Origin: Aporrectodea caliginosa
Taxonomy: Eukaryota; Annelida; Clitellata; Crassiclitellata; Lumbricidae
Length of the DNA stretch: 64,000 nt
Assembly (NCBI GenBank): GCA_020284085.1
Contig: JACEVL010000289.1
Location: forward strand, 453,501-517,500
Direction of reading: 5' to 3'
Made by a program: the position numbers and the translations under genes. How positions within the stretch are numbered: the first letter of the stretch is position 1; each line of letters starts with the position of its first letter. Below the pieces are notes generated by a model, which was not told the origin of the DNA, ran no database searches, and saw nothing but the letters and a program-made list of their open reading frames with translations. This document shows, piece after piece, positions 1-10,756 of the stretch.

Positions 1-947
1 GCATTGCCATTAATACTCATATGTAAAATTCCATTAATACTCATAATTATGTAGTGTTATAAATTAATTATTCAAGCAAATCAGAGATCACATTCACCTA
101 CATGAAAGCAGAGCCAGATGATTAATGAGGGCAGATTAAATTAGCCAGGTCAGTTGGTCATGTCTGATGAACCATTTCTAATTACCGTAGTCATCTTAAT
201 TAGCCATGTCTGATAAACCATTTCCAATTAGTCATCTTAATTAGCCATTCTGATAAACTAGTTCAACTAGCCAGTTTGCTCAGCCATATATTTTCTGATA
301 ACCAGTTTTATTCAATTAATTTTCACATCTTGTTGATATTACAAAGTCACACATGTTGAAACGCCAAAAAGCTCAGAATGCTTTTGCTAAACCCACAAAA
401 AATACGTTGAAATATGAATATAAAACCCTGTGCTTAAATCTTTACATTGGCTTGCTATTCAACGAGAGATGTGTTTCGAGTTGGGCCGATAGTTTGCAAA
501 ACATTGCACACTGACCAACCACAATACCTAAAAATCAGTCCTCATTCCCCACACTTATTATTCCAGACTGTGAGACTGATTATCCTTTTCTGGTTTTACC
601 TGGATATAGAACTCTTCTTGACGAAGGCACTTTTCTGTTGCTGGACCGAGATTTTCTCTTCCTTATCTGTCCGTTCTGACTGGCCCGTTTGGCCCAAGTG
701 TTCTGGCCATCGATTACTATCAAAAACAGCAATAAGCCCGGAAATGGTAAAATTTGCAGATAGGCCCTTTTGGCTCCAAAGCAGGCGATATAGTCTAAAG
801 ATTTAAAGTCACATGACCATTTAGACAGAAACGCGTTGTTGTCGTTCATGGACTAATTGTTACTTACGTGCACGCTTATTGCCTCGCTTTTGCCATCCCA
901 AGGGCTAATTCTTTGGTTTACACTGTAGACTTGACTACTAGCTATAA
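1..947. other. AT-rich non-genic DNA with degenerate repeats
   Basis: No coding region is supported. Positions about 140-300 hold three decayed copies of a unit of about 50 bp built around 'attagccatgtctgata' followed by 'aaccatttc'. The rest shows nothing recognisable, and the short open frames near 450-850 on both strands have no recognisable motif. Confidence 0.5.
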
Positions 948-1065
948 GGGGTCGTCCATTAATTATGTCAACAAATTTTAGGCAGTTTTTGACCCCCCCC
1001 CCCCTCCCCTTGTCAACAACTGTCAAACATTGAAAGACCCCCTAAAAAATTATGTCAACAATCAC
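948..1065. mobile_element. MITE fragment, GGGGTCGTCCATTAATTATG family
   Basis: It begins with the same terminal sequence (GGGGTCGTCCATTAATTATG) as the complete element at 58472-58918. It also carries the same internal 'tgtcaacaactgtcaaacatt' type motifs and a run of 14 C. The right terminal repeat is missing, so this is a truncated or internally deleted copy. Confidence 0.6.
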
Positions 1066-1464
1066 AGAACCTTCCTTATCTGTCCGTTCCGTCTAGTCAC
1101 TTATGTCATTTCGTTCTCAACTTACGACTTACCATCACCAGGCCTGGACTAACCACGGTTCCAGTGGGTACACGGACCCAGGCCTACTAAAAATTCCATA
1201 AATAAGGGGCCTAACATTAGAATGCTACCTTAAAAAATTGTATATAATTCTGCTACTGTCCTTAACTATTATTTTATTTTCAAATGTTACATCGTTCACA
1301 TGTAGTAAAGAATATGTTTAAACACGCTAGTTTTACTTGAAAGAAACAATGATAGTCACTTGCAAGTCGACAGCACCATGAGATTTGTGACCGTTCGCTC
1401 ATTTAGGCCGTTAGGGTTCCCACGACAATTTACTCTGCATGCTCAACCTTGCCCTCGCCCAGCT

Positions 1465-1655
1465 GACTACAGAACTTTGTGACTACAATTTATGTGATAA
1501 CAAGATTACATGAGAACTACAAAATTATGTGACCACAGACATCTGACTACACAATTATCTGACAGGTTACATGACTACATAGTTTAATACGTAAATGAAA
1601 GTCCAATTGACTACACAATTATGTGGCCACAAAACTATGTAACCACACAGAAATT
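1465..1655. repeat. degenerate short tandem repeat
   Basis: About ten imperfect copies of a 16-20 bp unit of the form 'tgactacaaaattatg'. No gene overlaps it. Confidence 0.5.
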
Positions 1656-1736
1656 TTGCTCAGGATACACTCACCTATAATGAGGACACTGACCGTTCAC
1701 TGTCGGTGGGACGATAAGGGGGTACTAGTCATCATC

Positions 1737-1915
1737 CATGGGCGTAGCCCCAAAACAATTTCCGAGGGGGTTTTAAGATTTCGGGGAAGGTTTCCATTAG
1801 AGACGGTGGCAAAAACAGGTTTTTGGGTAATTCCCATGTAAAAGCATATAAGTTTTTTTGGGAAACTTATTTCAGGGGTTTGAACCCGTAAAACCACCCC
1901 CTAAATACGCCCATG
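1737..1915. mobile_element. 179-bp hAT-like MITE with 8-bp target duplication
   Basis: The ends are inverted repeats: CATGGGCGTA at the left and TACGCCCATG at the right. They are flanked by a perfect 8-bp direct repeat TCATCATC (1729-1736 and 1916-1923). Eight-bp duplications are the hallmark of hAT-superfamily insertions. The element is too short to code for a transposase, so it is non-autonomous. Confidence 0.75.
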
Positions 1916-1974
1916 TCATCATCCGCCATCATACGCCAAGGCTAAGAAAAACATAATCGCTAACACTTCATTCA

Positions 1975-2045
1975 TTCATTTGGGGATTTATATAGCACCT
2001 CTTCGAGGAGACTACTCAGAGGTACTCCCGACTCCAGCACAGCCA
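1975..2045 (-). mobile_element. SINE/LINE 3'-tail fragment (GGCGCTATATAAAT family)
   Basis: Read on the minus strand this is 'gggagtacctctgagtag...ggtgctatataaat'. It is the tail motif that recurs at the ends of several tRNA-derived SINEs in this window (30125, 40629) and of a LINE 3' end at 32100-32190. It is truncated and carries no tRNA-like head. Confidence 0.55.
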
Positions 2046-2069
2046 AAAGGAACAGTTTAAATATCATAT

Positions 2070-2108
<39 letters not shown>

Positions 2109-2130
2109 TATATATATAATTATATATAGG
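2070..2130. repeat. (AT)n microsatellite
   Basis: Long alternating AT tract interrupted by 'aatt'. It lies at the 3' end of the minus-strand LINE and may have grown from that element's 3' tail. Confidence 0.8.
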
Positions 2131-2135
2131 CCTAT

Positions 2136-5100
2136 ATATATATTCGTTTATTGTAAGTCAGGTTGACAAGCCGCAACCGGTGACAAGGTAAAGTGAAATG
2201 AGATTAGTAATTTAAAATTTTATAGGTTATTGTTTGTTCAGGGGTTATTTTTTTAGCAAGCTCCTGTAGAGAACCCTAGGAATGTAGTTCTTATCATCCT
2301 TAGCTGGTAATACAAAATCGTCAGTTCTAGGGCGAAGGCTGCAACTACGCTTGATGACAGGCGGAAACAAGCTCCGCTGGGCGTGGGATGTATTTCTGCT
2401 GACTGTCCTCAGCTTCGCATACCATATCCAAGACGTCAGGCGCGTTGCCAGGGAGATAGCCCATTCGTCGCGATCTTTGTAGGAATCGGTCCAGCCTATT
2501 TCTGTCCTCAGCTTTGGTGAAGCCCCACCAGGCTGACGCCGCATAAAGCAGACAGGACACGGTTGTTGCCTTTGCCACGTCATGCAGCGCGGTTGTAGGA
2601 AGGCCGTGGGACCTCAGGACGCGAAGGGCATACAGGGAGCGCGAGCAGACCATCAATATTCCATCAATGTGTGTGGATGTGCCAAGGTCTTCTCGTATGG
2701 TCACTCCCAGAATCTTCATGGTGGCAACGCGCTCTACTCCGGCGATGGTTGGTGGCAATTCAGTGTTGCTGCGCCGGCGAATCAACATCTCTCGGGATTT
2801 GGATGCGTTTAGGCGTAAGTTGTTGCGGGCTGCCCATGTCACGATTTGGTCAAGCTCTATTGAGACAGTTGCTCTCTTCGAGGCACCGACGATCAAATAC
2901 GTGTCATCAGCGTACTTGACGATCAGATTCTGCTGATCGACTGGCTGGGCGTCAGAGGCGTTGACAATATACCCAGATGGTCCAAACCCAGAGCCTTGTA
3001 CAACACTGGCGTTGATGTTAGCTATGCCTGACAACCGCCCGGCAAACCGTGTCGTATGCCTTCGGTCTCTGAGGAAGCTGACGAGCCAGTTGTAGACCTC
3101 GTCTGATGTGTCTAGGCTGCAGAGCTTGGAGGCGAGCGTCGAGTGACGGACGGTGTCAAAGGCTTTGCTGAAGTCCAGTGATATAAGGGCCACATAGGGT
3201 TCAGAGGCCAAGAGAGAAGTTGTATGATGGAGGATGGATACCAGCACAGCTGTTGTAGATCCGGTAGGCCGGAAGGCATACTGGTCTCTGAGTAAGTGGT
3301 CCATGGGCGGCTGTGTAAATGTTAGATATATGTATGCCTGGACCAACTCTCTCTCCAGTATCTGAGACCGAACTGGCAGGATGGAGATGGGCCTGAAGTC
3401 CGCGGGAACTTTGGGTTGATCGATCGTGGCGATTGGATGGATGATCGCGGTCTTCCATTGGTTGGGTACGTGGAATTCAACGAGCGAGCGGTTTATGAGG
3501 TACGAAAGAGCCCCCCGAATAGACCGGGGCCGTAAGCCTCAAATACCACGCGGGCAGGCCGTCATCTCCATCGGCTGTATGGTGGAGGTGGTCCAGAAGA
3601 GCGTCTGAGCGTCGGATTAAATATCCGACGCTCAGAGGTAATTGCCCGGTTTGCAGACACCGTCTCTCGGTAGAGGGCTGGCTCGTATCCTGCATCATTG
3701 GATATGCTGGCGTAGTGACTGTTAAAGTCCTCAGCACTGAGATCGACTTCCGTATCCGCAGCCGATCTGCCTTGTAACCGCCCCAATCCGCCGCCACAAA
3801 TCTCGAACGCCGTTGCGCGAGGCCACATCGCGCAGGTCTTGTTTGGTCGCCTTCTTGATGGCAAGGCCCACACGGCGGGCACAGGCAGATGCCTCCTCCA
3901 ATGAGTCCAATCGACCCGCTCTCATGAGGCGGTTCTTCTTCCTCAATAGCAGCTTGATGGCAGGCGTGTAGAAATACGGATCGGAGGAGGTCATGGTAAC
4001 ATTGCGAAGGGGGTATATCGTATCCATCCTGTCCTTGACCTCTCGGTAGAATATATCCCACGCACTCTGTATATCTGGGGCTTCAAATAATATCAGAGAG
4101 ATCAGCGCAGGAGAGGCATCGCAAGAGGGAGACATGCTGTTGTGGTGATCGCCTCCTAAACGCTACGCGTGTGAGCCGTTTGCCTCGGGCAGTCACCGGA
4201 CCCAGGGGGATGGCAACGATAGCCCGATGGTCCGTCTTGATCGCCGAGGTCAAGACTCTTAACTGCTGCGAAACATTGGTCTGAAACAAACAACCTGTCG
4301 AGTACTGCGCCACCTCTAGTGGGTTGGTGGACAAGAGGAGTGAGACCCGTGGCCTCAACGACTGCACTGTCGTCTAGTTGGTTGAAGTCACCACCCAATA
4401 TTAGCAACGCGCCGGGGTCCATCAGGCAAAGCTCTTCGACCGTTCGCTCCAGTCTTGCCAACAGTATGCCCAGGTCGTATATTGGGCGTGGTAGGTGATA
4501 CAGGGCCCCAATGAACGCCACTCTTCCTGGGACCTCCACCCTGATCCACTTCAGCTCGAGCGATCGATCATCACCGTTCATCACAACCTCAGTCGCTTGG
4601 TAGCCTTCCTTGACAAGTACGGAAACTCCGCCGGGCGACGCGGTCGCGTCGAAAGAATTGAAAGCCGTCGACTCGTATCATGATGGATGCATGGTGATGA
4701 GACTTTAGATGGGTCTCGGTGATGATCGCCAGGTCTAGTCCGTAACCGGAAAGCTCAGCCGACAGCTGATCGAGTGTGTGTGGCTTGGCGATGGAATTGA
4801 CGTTTATGATGTACAGGCCAGGCATTTGCGGCGCATTCTCTGGCGGCGATGATGGACCGGTTCTGCATCGCGGCAGGATCGCAATCTGGACCAGGCAGCT
4901 ACGACGCCTCTCAGAGCGCCGCAGGCGGGGTCGACGTTGGTGTCGGGTCCAGGGCTTCACGATTGGTATTGAGCGTAATTTCCTTCTGCCACATCGAGTG
5001 CCTCTGGAGCGGAGGATATTAAGTTCAGAAAGACGACAGGCTGTCACCGAGTTCTTCAGCCTCACAGCACTGGCCGCAGCCCGACGTCGCACGGCGTACA

Positions 5101-5245
5101 GTTGGCCGGGGCTGTACTGCAGCATAGGCCTGTCTGTGTACATCCGAGTCACGCTCCATTGAACAGCAACAGACTCGAAATCTGGACGTTGGAAACCCTC
5201 AAGACTGATTAAAAGTACTAACTTGTCGATGATAAACTCTAACAC
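2136..5245 (-). pseudogene. decayed non-LTR retrotransposon (APE endonuclease + reverse transcriptase)
   Basis: A LINE read on the minus strand, broken by several frameshifts. From 5' to 3': an arginine-rich N-terminal segment (5245 to about 4880); an apurinic-type endonuclease (about 4830-4180) with 'NVNSI', 'ITETHL', 'GGDFNQL' and 'TDHRAI' in three different frames; a linker (about 4135-3560); and a reverse transcriptase (about 3460-2345) with 'LDFSKAFDTVRH', 'VVQGSGFGPS' and the catalytic 'YADDTY'. The 3' UTR ends at about 2136 with 'caccggttgcggcttgtca...aataaacga', followed by the AT tract. The motifs fit the CR1/L2/Daphne group of APE-type elements, but I cannot assign the clade. At least four frame changes mean it cannot make a functional protein. 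The 3' tail matches the tail of the SINE at 57707-57948. Confidence 0.85.
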
Positions 5246-6230
5246 CTAAAAAGAGGACCGCAATGTGTTTACCGTTCAAAATAACCCCATTCTCAACAAA
5301 AAAGATGAAGGTAGTCCAAATAAAAATTACCAAACATCGAAACAGCGAAAACGCTCGAGCGGCAGCCAGTTAGGCGCCAATCCTATCAATCTATCAAGTA
5401 TGGATGCCTCAGGGCTAGTAGCTTAAGGGACTGCTCTTCTTTTTCGTCTTCTTAAGCTGTGATCAGATTAAGAACAAAGACTAACTGTAGGACTTACAGG
5501 TATGAACTGTAGATCGACTTGATATTCATCGATTACTTGTGTGTATTAAGCTATTTTCCTCCTAATGTCCAGAATTTCTTCCTTGAGCTTTATTGTAGCC
5601 AATATCTCATCATCTTCGACACTAGAACAAGTACACATAGATACATTGTATTTTCTTCTTCTTTACAAGATCACTAACAGTTTTGGAAACATAATGACTA
5701 CAAGTCAATAAATCTCGTAGACCTCAATTTCCTAGCATCAGTACAACAGTAAGAGCACTAAGTTGGAAGACACAGAATAAAAGTGAATTTTGGAAACAAT
5801 TATAGCCAAAATAATTGTCTCTGAAAGGTGAATTGTTCCTTCTTCTTCTTCTTCTTGAGCTTTGATAAAAAAAAACGACGACAAACACTTACTTTGGGGT
5901 CAAATGAATCAACAAACTGTCGATACAGTTGATAAATCTGAACGTTTTCTTTGAATCTGGAGATTGTGTTTAGAAAATATCTCCGTCTTTCTCCCTTGTT
6001 TTGTGATTTGGCGTTGCTTTCGACTTCCGAGCTAGAGTACACAATACACATGTGTGTTTATTTTTCTTGTTTTAAAGATCACCAACAGTTTAGGAAATGC
6101 AATGACAAAGAAGTCGATAACAATAAATCTCAGTTGTAGACGTCATTTCCTACCCTCAGCACAACAGTAATTAAAGCACTACGTTCAGTTCTCTTCAAGT
6201 TCTCTGCAAGTTTAAATGTCCAATGGTGTC
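5246..6230. other. non-genic DNA with a partial tandem duplication
   Basis: No gene is seen. A block at about 5650-5765 ('aagatcactaacagttttgg...' to 'agtacaacagtaagagcacta') recurs in diverged form at about 6072-6185, a direct duplication with a period near 415 bp. A (CTT)n tract lies at 5838-5860. Confidence 0.5.
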
Positions 6231-6231
6231 A

Positions 6232-6420
6232 CTCCTCTTGATGCTGGACTTCCTCTTTCAGTATGCTGCATCAATCCACCATCATCCAGTCCAGCAGCAT
6301 CCACCTAAGTGTTCCTCTCATTCTCTTTCCCACTATTTTCCCTCCACGATAGTTCTCAGCAGGGAATCTCCTCCCAGTATGTGACCAATCCGCTTCCTCC
6401 GTCTCCCTCTTACATTAGCC
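6232..6420 (-). mobile_element. LINE ORF2 C-terminal fragment
   Basis: The minus strand encodes 'RIGHILGGDSLLRTIVEGK', then 'GKRMRGTLRW' and 'LLDWMM'. This is the motif found after the reverse transcriptase in many non-LTR elements (consensus of the type GHxLR...TIxEGK..GKRGRGRxRxxWLDD). It is truncated on both sides. Confidence 0.65.
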
Positions 6421-6594
6421 AGTTCAGGTGAACTGTGGCAAGGTGCAACAAAGCTCATGTAATGTAAATTTAAATCTCTGAAATTTCTGTTTCTTCTTCT
6501 TCTTTAAGTTCTCTGCCCTTCGGCAGGTTCCAACTTCCAATGACGCTGTTTATAAATTTCTGTTTATTGTGCCATATTTACAGGCTTCTGAAGT

Positions 6595-7500
6595 GTTTCT
6601 CACAGTACCACCTAATCAGTAATACACAAAAGCCGTGTCATGGACATCAGCTTATCCACCGATGCTGGGGTTATGGTCGGGAAGAGTTCAAAGATAACCT
6701 AGAGTACTTAATGTAAAGTAGGGGTATGGAGATTGTTTAGTCAGAGCATGTCTTTGCTCCTGAGATATTTTGGTGAGGTGACATATATCTGCTTACAATT
6801 AGGATTACATTTATATCTTGTAATTGTTGCTTACAATTGTGAGACTTCACCAGAACTCTCGTACCTTTCTTGCATCCATTGAAGGACATTGCATTTGACT
6901 GTTAGATATTTCTCCATCTGCAGATCTTCAAGTGGTTTCAGATCTACCACACATGCATACATTCTGAAGTATCTCTCACAGTACCATCTAATCAGTGCAT
7001 ATTTTAACGGATTTGGACTAATGGGACAAAGTCTGCTACTCTACTTTCAATGTGTTGGAAACTAACAATGAAATTAAATTACCTTGGACATAGCCTATCA
7101 CCAAATCCTAAAACTACTGGTACATTTGTACCAGTAGTTATACAGTTAAAATATGCACTGCATCTAAAAAGTGATACACAAAAGCTGTGTCATGGACATC
7201 TGCTTATCCACCGATGCTAGGGTTAAGGTCGGGAAAAGTTCAAAGATAACCTAGAGTACGTAATGTACAGTAGGGTATGGAGAGCTTGTCTGCTCCTGAG
7301 AGATTTTGGTGAGGTGACATGTATCTCCTTACATTTACGATTACAGTTACATCTCGTAATTGTTGCTTACAATTATGTGACATCACCAGAACTCTTGTAC
7401 CTTTCTTGCATCATGTCAAGTGCATCAGCTCTCTACTTAAAAAATTTCTCAATCTTCAGATCTTCCAGCAATTTCAGGTCAGCCACAAATGCATACATGT
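6595..7500. repeat. direct duplication with a period of about 560 bp
   Basis: The block starting 'cacaaaagccgtgtcatgga' at about 6625 recurs at about 7180 and continues in step, through 'ggtcgggaagagttcaaagataacc' type sequence and 'gagatattttggtgaggtga', to the coding-like segments below. A third short piece of the same start is at 8030-8060. Confidence 0.65.
6865..6966 (-). pseudogene. unidentified coding-like exon, copy 1
   Basis: On the minus strand an open frame reads 'VVDLKPLEDLQMEKYL', continues 'VKCNVLQWMQER' and stops at a GT donor (gtacga). The same donor and a similar peptide occur in the duplicate at 7401-7503, where a TAG interrupts the frame. I do not recognise the family; the sequence looks helical and charged. 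It lies downstream of the USP-like array on the same strand and may or may not belong to it. Confidence 0.3.
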
Positions 7501-7503
7501 GTT
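7401..7503 (-). pseudogene. unidentified coding-like exon, copy 2 (with in-frame TAG)
   Basis: Duplicate of the segment at 6865-6966. The minus strand reads 'MYAFVADLKLLEDLKIEKFF', then K and a TAG stop, then 'ADALDMMQER' before the gtacaa donor. A plausible acceptor (gatgacag) sits at 7504. The stop argues that this copy is dead. Function unknown. Confidence 0.3.
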
Positions 7504-7724
7504 CTGTCATCTGCTGACACAATTAAGATTGCAGCAGCCTTTTGCTTCATAATTTTTTCACCCAACTCAATCTTGAGGTCTTCGATCGCTATGAGGTTTC
7601 GACATTCCTCAGTTGCTGTTCTTTTATTCACTGACACAGCTAAGAAACAAATCAAAGCCGTGGTTGAATCCACCCAAATCGCACCAGATATGAGAACCAA
7701 CACCTCCGATTTCAGATCCACCAC
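7500..7724 (-). CDS. unidentified open frame of about 75-80 residues
   Basis: The minus-strand frame contains 'VVDLKSEVLVLISGAIWVD' and later 'AIEDLKIELGEKIMKQKAA'. The second part resembles the 'LEDLQMEKYL' and 'LEDLKIEKFF' segments of the two copies just downstream, so it may be a third diverged duplicate. It could be an exon or a chance open frame. No family is recognised. Confidence 0.25.
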
Positions 7725-8262
7725 CTTAACTGATATCTGTTAATAAAAGAGGAGACCCGTCTGATATCTGTTAATAAAAGAGAAGACCGTCACCTAAATG
7801 TATCTATGGTTTCAAGAAGCAATTATATCTTTCTTGCATGCTTTGTTTGATCCGAATAGCGAATAGCCATTATCAGTTCTAGATCAACCAGAAAAGCTGT
7901 GGCTTTACTCCTGCAAACATTTTGAGATCCGCCACCTCTGGACGAGCAATATGACCACTGTACGTGTGTGATTGTGGTGATGTTTTTGTTTGGTGTAAAA
8001 TGTAATGTAAATTTCTCGGTGCCACACAAAAGCCACGTCAGGGAGATCCACCTCCGACCGGCGCTATATCAAGTCAAGTCCGCTATAGCCAGGTTATTTC
8101 GTCCAATTCGGGAAGGTCAATTGCGCCGTTAAATACCGCGCGCACAAAACCGTGCTGTTAATTACCGCATGCTATTAATTATTTCGCAGATGAATAGCAC
8201 GCGGTAATTAACGGCGCGGTTTTGTGTGCGCGGTATTTAACGGCGCAGGTTTGAAAGTAAAC

Positions 8263-8385
8263 CCTTGCTTCATGTTCCAATAGTTCTAAACATGTAGTTT
8301 CGTCGAGTGGTGTCTTGACCATCTTGTACCAAACCTCGATGATGTTCAGCTCCGTATCGGCGTCATAGTAGTCGAGGTTGTTGAA
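8263..8385 (-). pseudogene. USP4/11/15-like UBL exon, unit A
   Basis: The minus-strand exon starts after 'gttggcag' and ends at a gtttac donor. It reads 'FNNLDYYDADTELNIIEVWY' followed by 'KMVKTPLDETT'. This lines up with the ubiquitin-like domain after the DUSP domain in USP4/USP11/USP15, where the known pattern is FSKADT...IEKE.RK.F.IP.E.ETRL; the ADT, I-E, K and P-x-x-E-T positions agree. The matching unit-B exon (11207-11329) has the same length and is 90% or more identical. The 3' end of this copy is shifted out of frame relative to unit B. Family call is by eye. Confidence 0.55.
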
Positions 8386-8497
8386 CTGCCAACGGCAAAT
8401 GCTTCATTGTCAATTAGTAGCTCGTTTCATTGTCAATTAGTAGCTCGATTCATTGTCAATTAGTAGCTCCTGCTTTTGGATGATGGAAAGCAAAAGT

Positions 8498-8625
8498 TCT
8501 GACTATTGTCATCGAGCAGATTAAGCTTCAAAAGGCAGCAGCAGCACTTTTCCTCCCCGTATGGAACAACATAGTCAAGCTGCTCATTTCTTAATACGAT
8601 AATATCAAATTGCCCATCCAAAGTT
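8498..8625 (-). pseudogene. USP-like DUSP fragment, unit A
   Basis: The minus-strand frame 'LDGQFDIIVLRNEQLDYVVP' then 'YGEEKCCCCLLKLNLLDD' sits just upstream of the UBL exon. 'EQLDYVVPYGEE' resembles the DUSP segment 'DELDYILLPTEG' of USP15-type enzymes, and the distance to the UBL exon is right. A TGA lies just before this segment in both unit A and unit B, so either the exon begins after it or the copies were already broken when duplicated. Confidence 0.45.
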
Positions 8626-8837
8626 CAGAAGTTCTTCGTTTCCATACTAATTAGCACGAGAACAACGCACACTGTCCTACACGGGTGCCTCCAATTTGTT
8701 ATTAATAATATTATTACATTTTTAATACGTGCAAGGTCAAACAGAATGCGAACTGCCCTCCATTCTAGTTCAGAAGTGCACACACGACCATATTACAGAG
8801 CATAGATGTCACTGAGCAATTGTGCGTGAAGGACTTG

Positions 8838-9005
8838 GTCCTGATCCTTACACAGTGACTGCTGGAGTGGAGGTTCGAACCCATACTCTCTGCATCACAG
8901 GCCTAGCACTCTATCCATTCAGTTACCATATCCAACCCTTATGCTTTTCAGCCAGCAGAGTGCAGGAATCACAAGTGTTGGATTGGTGACAGATAAGTGC
9001 TGGTA
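8838..9005 (-). mobile_element. tRNA-derived SINE, unit A
   Basis: On the minus strand a tRNA-like head carries an A-box-like stretch 'ggtaactgaatggatagagt' and a B box 'gggttcgaacc'. The 'aaggacttggtcctgatcc' region downstream is shared with other SINEs here. The copy is duplicated at 11730-11905 with unit B, so it inserted before the duplication. Confidence 0.6.
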
Positions 9006-9404
9006 TAGAAATGTATTTTCTATTATTATCATTGTCATCATTATTATATACGAAGATTTATAACTCTAGCACAAGTTAATATAACTATATACATGGCAAA
9101 TGTGCTAGTAGTAGTTAGGCTAATTTTTAGTAGGGCAGAGACTGGTGGTCACCCATCATGGGTAAGGAAATGCAGTAATCAATATTTCATAACCATGGCT
9201 GTCTGTAGGAGTTAGCTTGCGTTAAAGGACTGCTTTTCTTCTTTACGGATACTGTCACTGGTAACTTCTAGTTTTCAGTGCATTGTTTGGCTAAACGATA
9301 AAACTCCAGTCCTTAACCATGTTAACAAATGTAGGGCTATAATAACTATAAATACCTAGCAGCTACAACGGTGAATTACATCGAGGCCTCTGAGATCATT
9401 AGCA

Positions 9405-9605
9405 TGTTCGGCTCTAACAAATTCTCTCCCACAACTCTTCTCCACAAAAATGCTCGTAGCTTGAGAAAAAATCGCAGATAATTATATTGCCTCGGAATTA
9501 AACCAATTTGTAAACAAGTTTTCAATCATTGCTATAGCTGAAACCTGGACCACTGACCAGGACCATTCAACAGCTTTTATTCAGGGATATAAACAGTAAT
9601 TAAAT
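9405..9605 (+). mobile_element. LINE endonuclease fragment
   Basis: Plus-strand frames encode 'LLHKNARSLRKN' and, after a frameshift, 'FSIIAIAETWTTDQDHST' followed by 'AFIQGYK'. These are the first two conserved blocks of an APE endonuclease (N-A-R-S-L and I-A-I-x-E-T-W). The fragment lies in unit A only and is missing from unit B. It could belong to the same family as the LINE at 19640-22140. Confidence 0.65.
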
Positions 9606-10078
9606 TTTGCAGGAATGGAAAAATGGGACGAGGGGTGGGGCTTCTGGATTCTAACCTTAAATATTGTCTTATACTGTCAAGTAATTTCATGTTGATGAAC
9701 CAGTCATCCAGATAAGTGATCGTCTTAGGGACTATAATTGGAGGATGGCAATATCAAAATACAGTTGTATTGTATTGTATATCTTTTAAAAAAACTAAGA
9801 ACAGTACTTTTTATAACTACAATGGTTACAGACCACGATATGCATCTTGTAAGGCAAACAAATGCGTCTTAAAGCAATTGAAAACAACAACCGTATTAAG
9901 AGCTTCTTTGCCTTACCGTTTACTACCTAACCTTCTCTAGCTTACCTTTTCCCCTAACTTCTTTGGCTTACCAATTTTACCTTGCCTTTTCTTACCTCAC
10001 CTTTTCTTACCTTACCATCCTTTATCTCCCTTACCCTACGAAATCAGAAGAAAAGCAGCAGAACAGAGGGACACTTGC

Positions 10079-10166
10079 CCAAAAGGCTCGAGGTTCAAAG
10101 TCCTTTTCAAGCCCCAGCCACATTCGCTCAATGACATTGGTATATAACTTGGCAAGCTCCCCACAC
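10079..10166 (-). pseudogene. USP-like exon after the Cys box, unit A
   Basis: The 88-nt minus-strand exon starts after 'gtttcag' (one base completing a codon) and ends in phase 0 at a GC donor (gcaagt). It reads 'CGELAKLYTNVIERMWLG' then 'LEKDFEPRAFW'. This matches the USP4/15 segment of the form GE(I/L)AKxYAELIKQMWSG...V.PRAFK that follows the Cys box. Length, phase and acceptor are identical in unit B (12445-12532), and the GC donor is shared with 18325-18430. No stop inside. Confidence 0.65.
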
Positions 10167-10638
10167 CTGAAACATTACCAGAGTGGACATCATCATTACA
10201 CAGAAGCCAGGCTGAAAATCCAAAGCATTAACTTTATGCTTCACATCCACAACCTTTCTATTAAATGCATAACGATAGGCCTAATAAGTATGCTTTGAAC
10301 CTCTTTGCAAAAGCACTCAGCCAGCCACTAAATGACATTCAACTGGAGTAGTGACGTCAGGAGGACCAAATCCAGTTACCCTTAGTTAATAAAATATAAT
10401 AAGATAGGCCTAATAGTAATAATAATAAGAATTGAGTAATTTATCAAAGAAGTCCCAAGTACATTTTCATAAATTAAACGTAGAGCAATGCTTCTGAGGC
10501 TTCATGGATCTCGATTGGTTCTGTTCGATAGATAATGATCTCAGAATGCATGTTGCTTAGCAGTGACCATCGATTAATGCCTTATATATTACCATAATGG
10601 CTAACACAAGTTTCCAGAAGAGACTAAATTAGATTAAC

Positions 10639-10756
10639 TTGTCACGTCATTCCTCAGAAAGAATGCAGACAGGGGCACCACACTGCTCATGCATTGCAAG
10701 GTTGCATTCATGTAGCAGGTTTAGCCGACGTTCACCAGGTCAGTTAAACCACAGTC
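10639..10756 (-). pseudogene. USP-like Cys-box exon (type 1), unit A, with stop
   Basis: The minus-strand exon begins after 'tttgtag' and reads 'DCGLTDLVNVG', then TAA, then 'TCYMNATLQCMSSVV' and 'PLSAFFLRND'. The pattern matches the USP Cys box (C-G-L-x-N-L-G-N-T-C-F-M-N-x-x-x-Q-C-L), with the catalytic Cys in 'TCYMN'. The stop replaces the residue before it, where the other copies have Ser. The donor has lost one base compared with 13463-13573. This copy cannot be translated through. Confidence 0.65.

Noticed and set aside
2345..3346. 333-codon open frame as a host gene
   Set aside because: It contains reverse-transcriptase motifs (SKAFDTVRH, YADDTY) and adjoins an endonuclease, so it is part of a decayed LINE.
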